Positions 61,987 through 64,000 of a stretch of DNA of 64,000 nucleotides are shown piece by piece. The position numbers and the translations under genes are program-made. This DNA is from Kitasatospora atroaurantiaca (GTDB taxonomy: Bacteria; Actinomycetota; Actinomycetes; Streptomycetales; Streptomycetaceae): positions 1,674,001-1,738,000 of the forward strand of contig NZ_VIVR01000001.1 in NCBI RefSeq assembly GCF_007828955.1. The letters are read 5' to 3'. The notes under the pieces were generated by a model that worked only from the letters and a program-made list of their open reading frames with translations, did not search any database and had not been told where the DNA came from. Position 1 is the stretch's first letter. Every line of letters starts with the position of its first letter.

Positions 61987-64000
61987 CAGGGCTTCCAGTC
62001 GACAGGCAGGTTGGGCGCCTCACTTCCGCTGGGCGCGACCTGCAGGGTCTTCAGGGTGAACTCCATCACCTGCTTGAACACCGGCCCGCAGAGCTGGCCG
62101 CCGAAGTGGCCGTTGACCGGGTCCTGGATGACGCAGGAGACCGTGACCCTGGGCTGGTCGGCCGGGGCGAAGCCGATGAAGGAGGCGGTGTAGCCGGAGT
62201 ACTTGCCGGTCTTGGGGTCCACCCGGTTGGCGGTGCCGGTCTTGCCGGCCACCCGGTAGCCCGGAATCTGCGCCTTGCCGCCGGTGCCCTGCTCGTCGGT
62301 GACCACCGACTCGAGCATCTCGGTGAGGGTCTTGGCGGTCTGCGGGCCGACCACCCGGGTCTGCACCCCGGCCGGGGCCGGGGTGTACCGGCCGTCGGGC
62401 CCGGTGGTCCCCATCAGCAGGCTCGGGGCGACCCGGACACCGCCGTTGGCGATGGTGGAGAACACCGAGGTGGCCTGCAGCGCGTTCACGGACAGGCCCT
62501 GGCCGAAGGGGATCGTGTACTGCTGCGAGCCCTTCCAGTCCTCGGGCTTGGCCAGGATGCCCTTGGTCTCGCCCGGGAAGCCGAGGCCGGTGGACTGGCC
62601 GATACCGAACCGGTGCAGGTAGTCGGCGAGCACCTGGTTGGCCTCGGGCTGGGTCTTGCCGAGGTGCTCGGCCGCCTCGATGGTCCCGATGTTGGAGGAC
62701 TTGGCGAGCACCCCTGCCAGGGTCAGGTACCAGGTCTCGTGGTCGATGTCGTCGTGGAACACCCGGTCCGAGCGCTGCAGCGTGTTGGGCACGGTGACGT
62801 GGGTGTCCCAGGCGGCGGCGCCGGTGTCCAGTACGGCGGCCATGGTCATCAGCTTGGCGGTGGAGCCCGGCTCGTACGCGTCCTGCACGGCGGCGTTGCC
62901 GAGCTGCTCGGACTTGGCGGCGGAGAGGTCGTTGGGGTTGAAGCCGGGCGAGGTGGCCATGGCCAGGATCTGGCCGTTCCGCACGTCCTGGACGATGACG
63001 TAGCCCTTCTCCGCCCCGGCGTTGGCCACCTGGTCGGTGATGGCCCGCTGGGCCGCCCACTGGATGTCCCGGTTGATGGTCAGCCGCAGGTCGGAACCCG
63101 GTACGGGCGACTGCTGGCTGCCGCCGGCGGTGGGCACCATCCGGCCCCCGGCCGAGGCGTAGGTGCTCCTGCCGTCCTTGCCGGCCAGCTCCTTCTGGAA
63201 CTGCAGCTCGAGGCCGCCCGTGCCGGTGCCGTCCGCGTTGACGAAGCCGACGAGGTTGGCGGCCAGCCCGTCCGCGGGGTAGATCCGCCGGGTGCTCTCC
63301 TGGGAGATGACCCCGGCCAGCGGGTTCACGCAGGCGGCGTCCACGTACTGGCGGCCCCCCTGCTCGGCGGGCTTGCCGACCAGGAGCTTCTGGGCGCGGC
63401 AGGCCTTGGTGTCGGTCTGCCTGGCCAGGGTCGCCCTGAGATCGGTGATCTGCCGCTTGGTCTCCGGGCTCTGCCGGGGCGCGAGCGGCACCCACTTGGT
63501 CTTCGGGGTGTGCAGGGCGGCGGCCAGCTGCTCCTTGGAGCGGCCCAGGATGGGGGCCAGCAGCGCCGCCGCCTGCTCGGGGGCGTCCGGGATCTGCGCT
63601 GTCTCGGGGGTGTAGAGCGAAGGGTCCCCGTTGATGTCGTACGCGTCGACCGTGGTCGCGAGGGCGACGCCGTCGGAGGACGTTATCGAGCCGCGTTCGG
63701 CGGAGAGCTTCACCTCGACGTACTTGTTGGCGCCCGCCTGCGCCGCCAGCGCGTCGGAGTCGAGCAGCTGGAGCTGGACGAGCCGGCCTGCGAACACCGA
63801 GAAGACCAGGGCCAGCGAGACGGTGACCACCCGCAGACGGCGGCGCGGATCGCCCAGCTTGATCAGGCGGGGCTGCGGGCGGGGGGCCGGCGGCCGGGGC
63901 CTGCGGGCGGCGGGCGCGCGGCGCTGGTCGGCGCTGCGGCGGGGATCTGCGCCGCGCTGGTGCGGCGGGCGCGGGCGCTCGCCGGGCTTGCGAGCGGGGT
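61986..64000 (-). CDS. ftsI: Septal penicillin-binding protein (FtsI/PBP3), N-terminus beyond window
   Basis: About 670 residues are visible and the frame stays open to the right edge with no start codon in its first ~57 codons, so the start lies outside. An Arg/Pro-rich cytoplasmic tail ends PRLIKLGDPRRRLRVVTV, then one membrane helix (SLALVFSVFAGRLVQLQ). The dimerisation domain is followed by a transpeptidase domain with active-site Ser in PGSTAKLMTMAAV, SSN in LAKSSNIGT and KTG in VAGKTGTANR. It cross-links septal peptidoglycan with FtsW. ftsL and mraW/rsmH would be expected next, outside. Confidence 0.96.
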   Translation of the reverse strand, partial: PARKPGERPRPPHQRGADPRRSADQRRAPAARRPRPPAPRPQPRLIKLGDPRRRLRVVTVSLALVFSVFAGRLVQLQLLDSDALAAQAGANKYVEVKLSAERGSITSSDGVALATTVDAYDINGDPSLYTPETAQIPDAPEQAAALLAPILGRSKEQLAAALHTPKTKWVPLAPRQSPETKRQITDLRATLARQTDTKACRAQKLLVGKPAEQGGRQYVDAACVNPLAGVISQESTRRIYPADGLAANLVGFVNADGTGTGGLELQFQKELAGKDGRSTYASAGGRMVPTAGGSQQSPVPGSDLRLTINRDIQWAAQRAITDQVANAGAEKGYVIVQDVRNGQILAMATSPGFNPNDLSAAKSEQLGNAAVQDAYEPGSTAKLMTMAAVLDTGAAAWDTHVTVPNTLQRSDRVFHDDIDHETWYLTLAGVLAKSSNIGTIEAAEHLGKTQPEANQVLADYLHRFGIGQSTGLGFPGETKGILAKPEDWKGSQQYTIPFGQGLSVNALQATSVFSTIANGGVRVAPSLLMGTTGPDGRYTPAPAGVQTRVVGPQTAKTLTEMLESVVTDEQGTGGKAQIPGYRVAGKTGTANRVDPKTGKYSGYTASFIGFAPADQPRVTVSCVIQDPVNGHFGGQLCGPVFKQVMEFTLKTLQVAPSGSEAPNLPVDWKP

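Overview
The window is high-GC actinobacterial DNA. Several things point to Streptomycetaceae (Streptomyces or Kitasatospora type): strong G/C bias at third codon positions, many GTG and some TTG starts, a dnaE - ileS - divIVA - ylmG - sepF - ylmE/ylmD - ftsZ - ftsQ - murG - ftsW - murD - mraY - murF - murE - ftsI gene order, tandem DUF2252 genes, and a 20-bp GGGGCGCGGGGAACTGCGCG intergenic inverted repeat of a kind I associate with these genomes. hisD is cut by the left edge and ftsI by the right edge. No rRNA, tRNA, insertion sequence or CRISPR array was recognised.

Layout. 1-3.6 kb: hisD, a membrane protein, a LON-domain protein and a YbaK deacylase. 3.9-7.7 kb: a DUF2567-like membrane protein, an ABC exporter pair and a NYN-domain protein. 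7.9-12.3 kb: a secreted protein, a dapA-like gene and asd in tandem, a divergent LysR regulator, and a lone PemK/MazF-like protein. 12.4-21.4 kb: dnaE, a BadF-type kinase, two DUF2252 genes, a hypothetical protein and an RraA-like protein. 21.4-31.4 kb: a DUF3052 protein, a DLH-type hydrolase, a Tat-exported PhoD phosphatase with tandem repeats upstream, an ABC permease translationally coupled to a large membrane-tethered hydrolase-ABC ATPase fusion, a VOC protein, a polytopic membrane protein and an alpha/beta hydrolase.

31.4-39.6 kb is the accessory region. It is a type VII (WXG100) polymorphic-toxin locus: a small helical protein, a WXG100 protein, a 1530-residue effector, an overlapping Imm49-type immunity gene, and the frameshifted remnant of one more gene. 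Divergent from it is a protein with a catalytically degenerate deaminase-like domain fused to a SUKH-4-like domain. The effector carries both a papain-like (glutamine-deamidase-type) module and a C-terminal PD-(D/E)XK-like module, and it contains perfect in-frame 78-bp repeats.

39.6-47.1 kb: an MscS channel, a GNAT acetyltransferase, an RluD-type pseudouridine synthase, lspA, a DksA/TraR zinc-finger protein, and ileS preceded by a T-box riboswitch that looks translational. 47.4-64 kb, all on the minus strand: divIVA, ylmG, sepF, YggS, YlmD, ftsZ, ftsQ, murG, ftsW, murD, mraY, murF, murE and ftsI. These are tightly packed with GTGA/ATGA overlaps. They make and place the peptidoglycan machinery. 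The only sizeable gap is the 380-bp ftsZ promoter region, which holds a perfect 9-bp inverted repeat.
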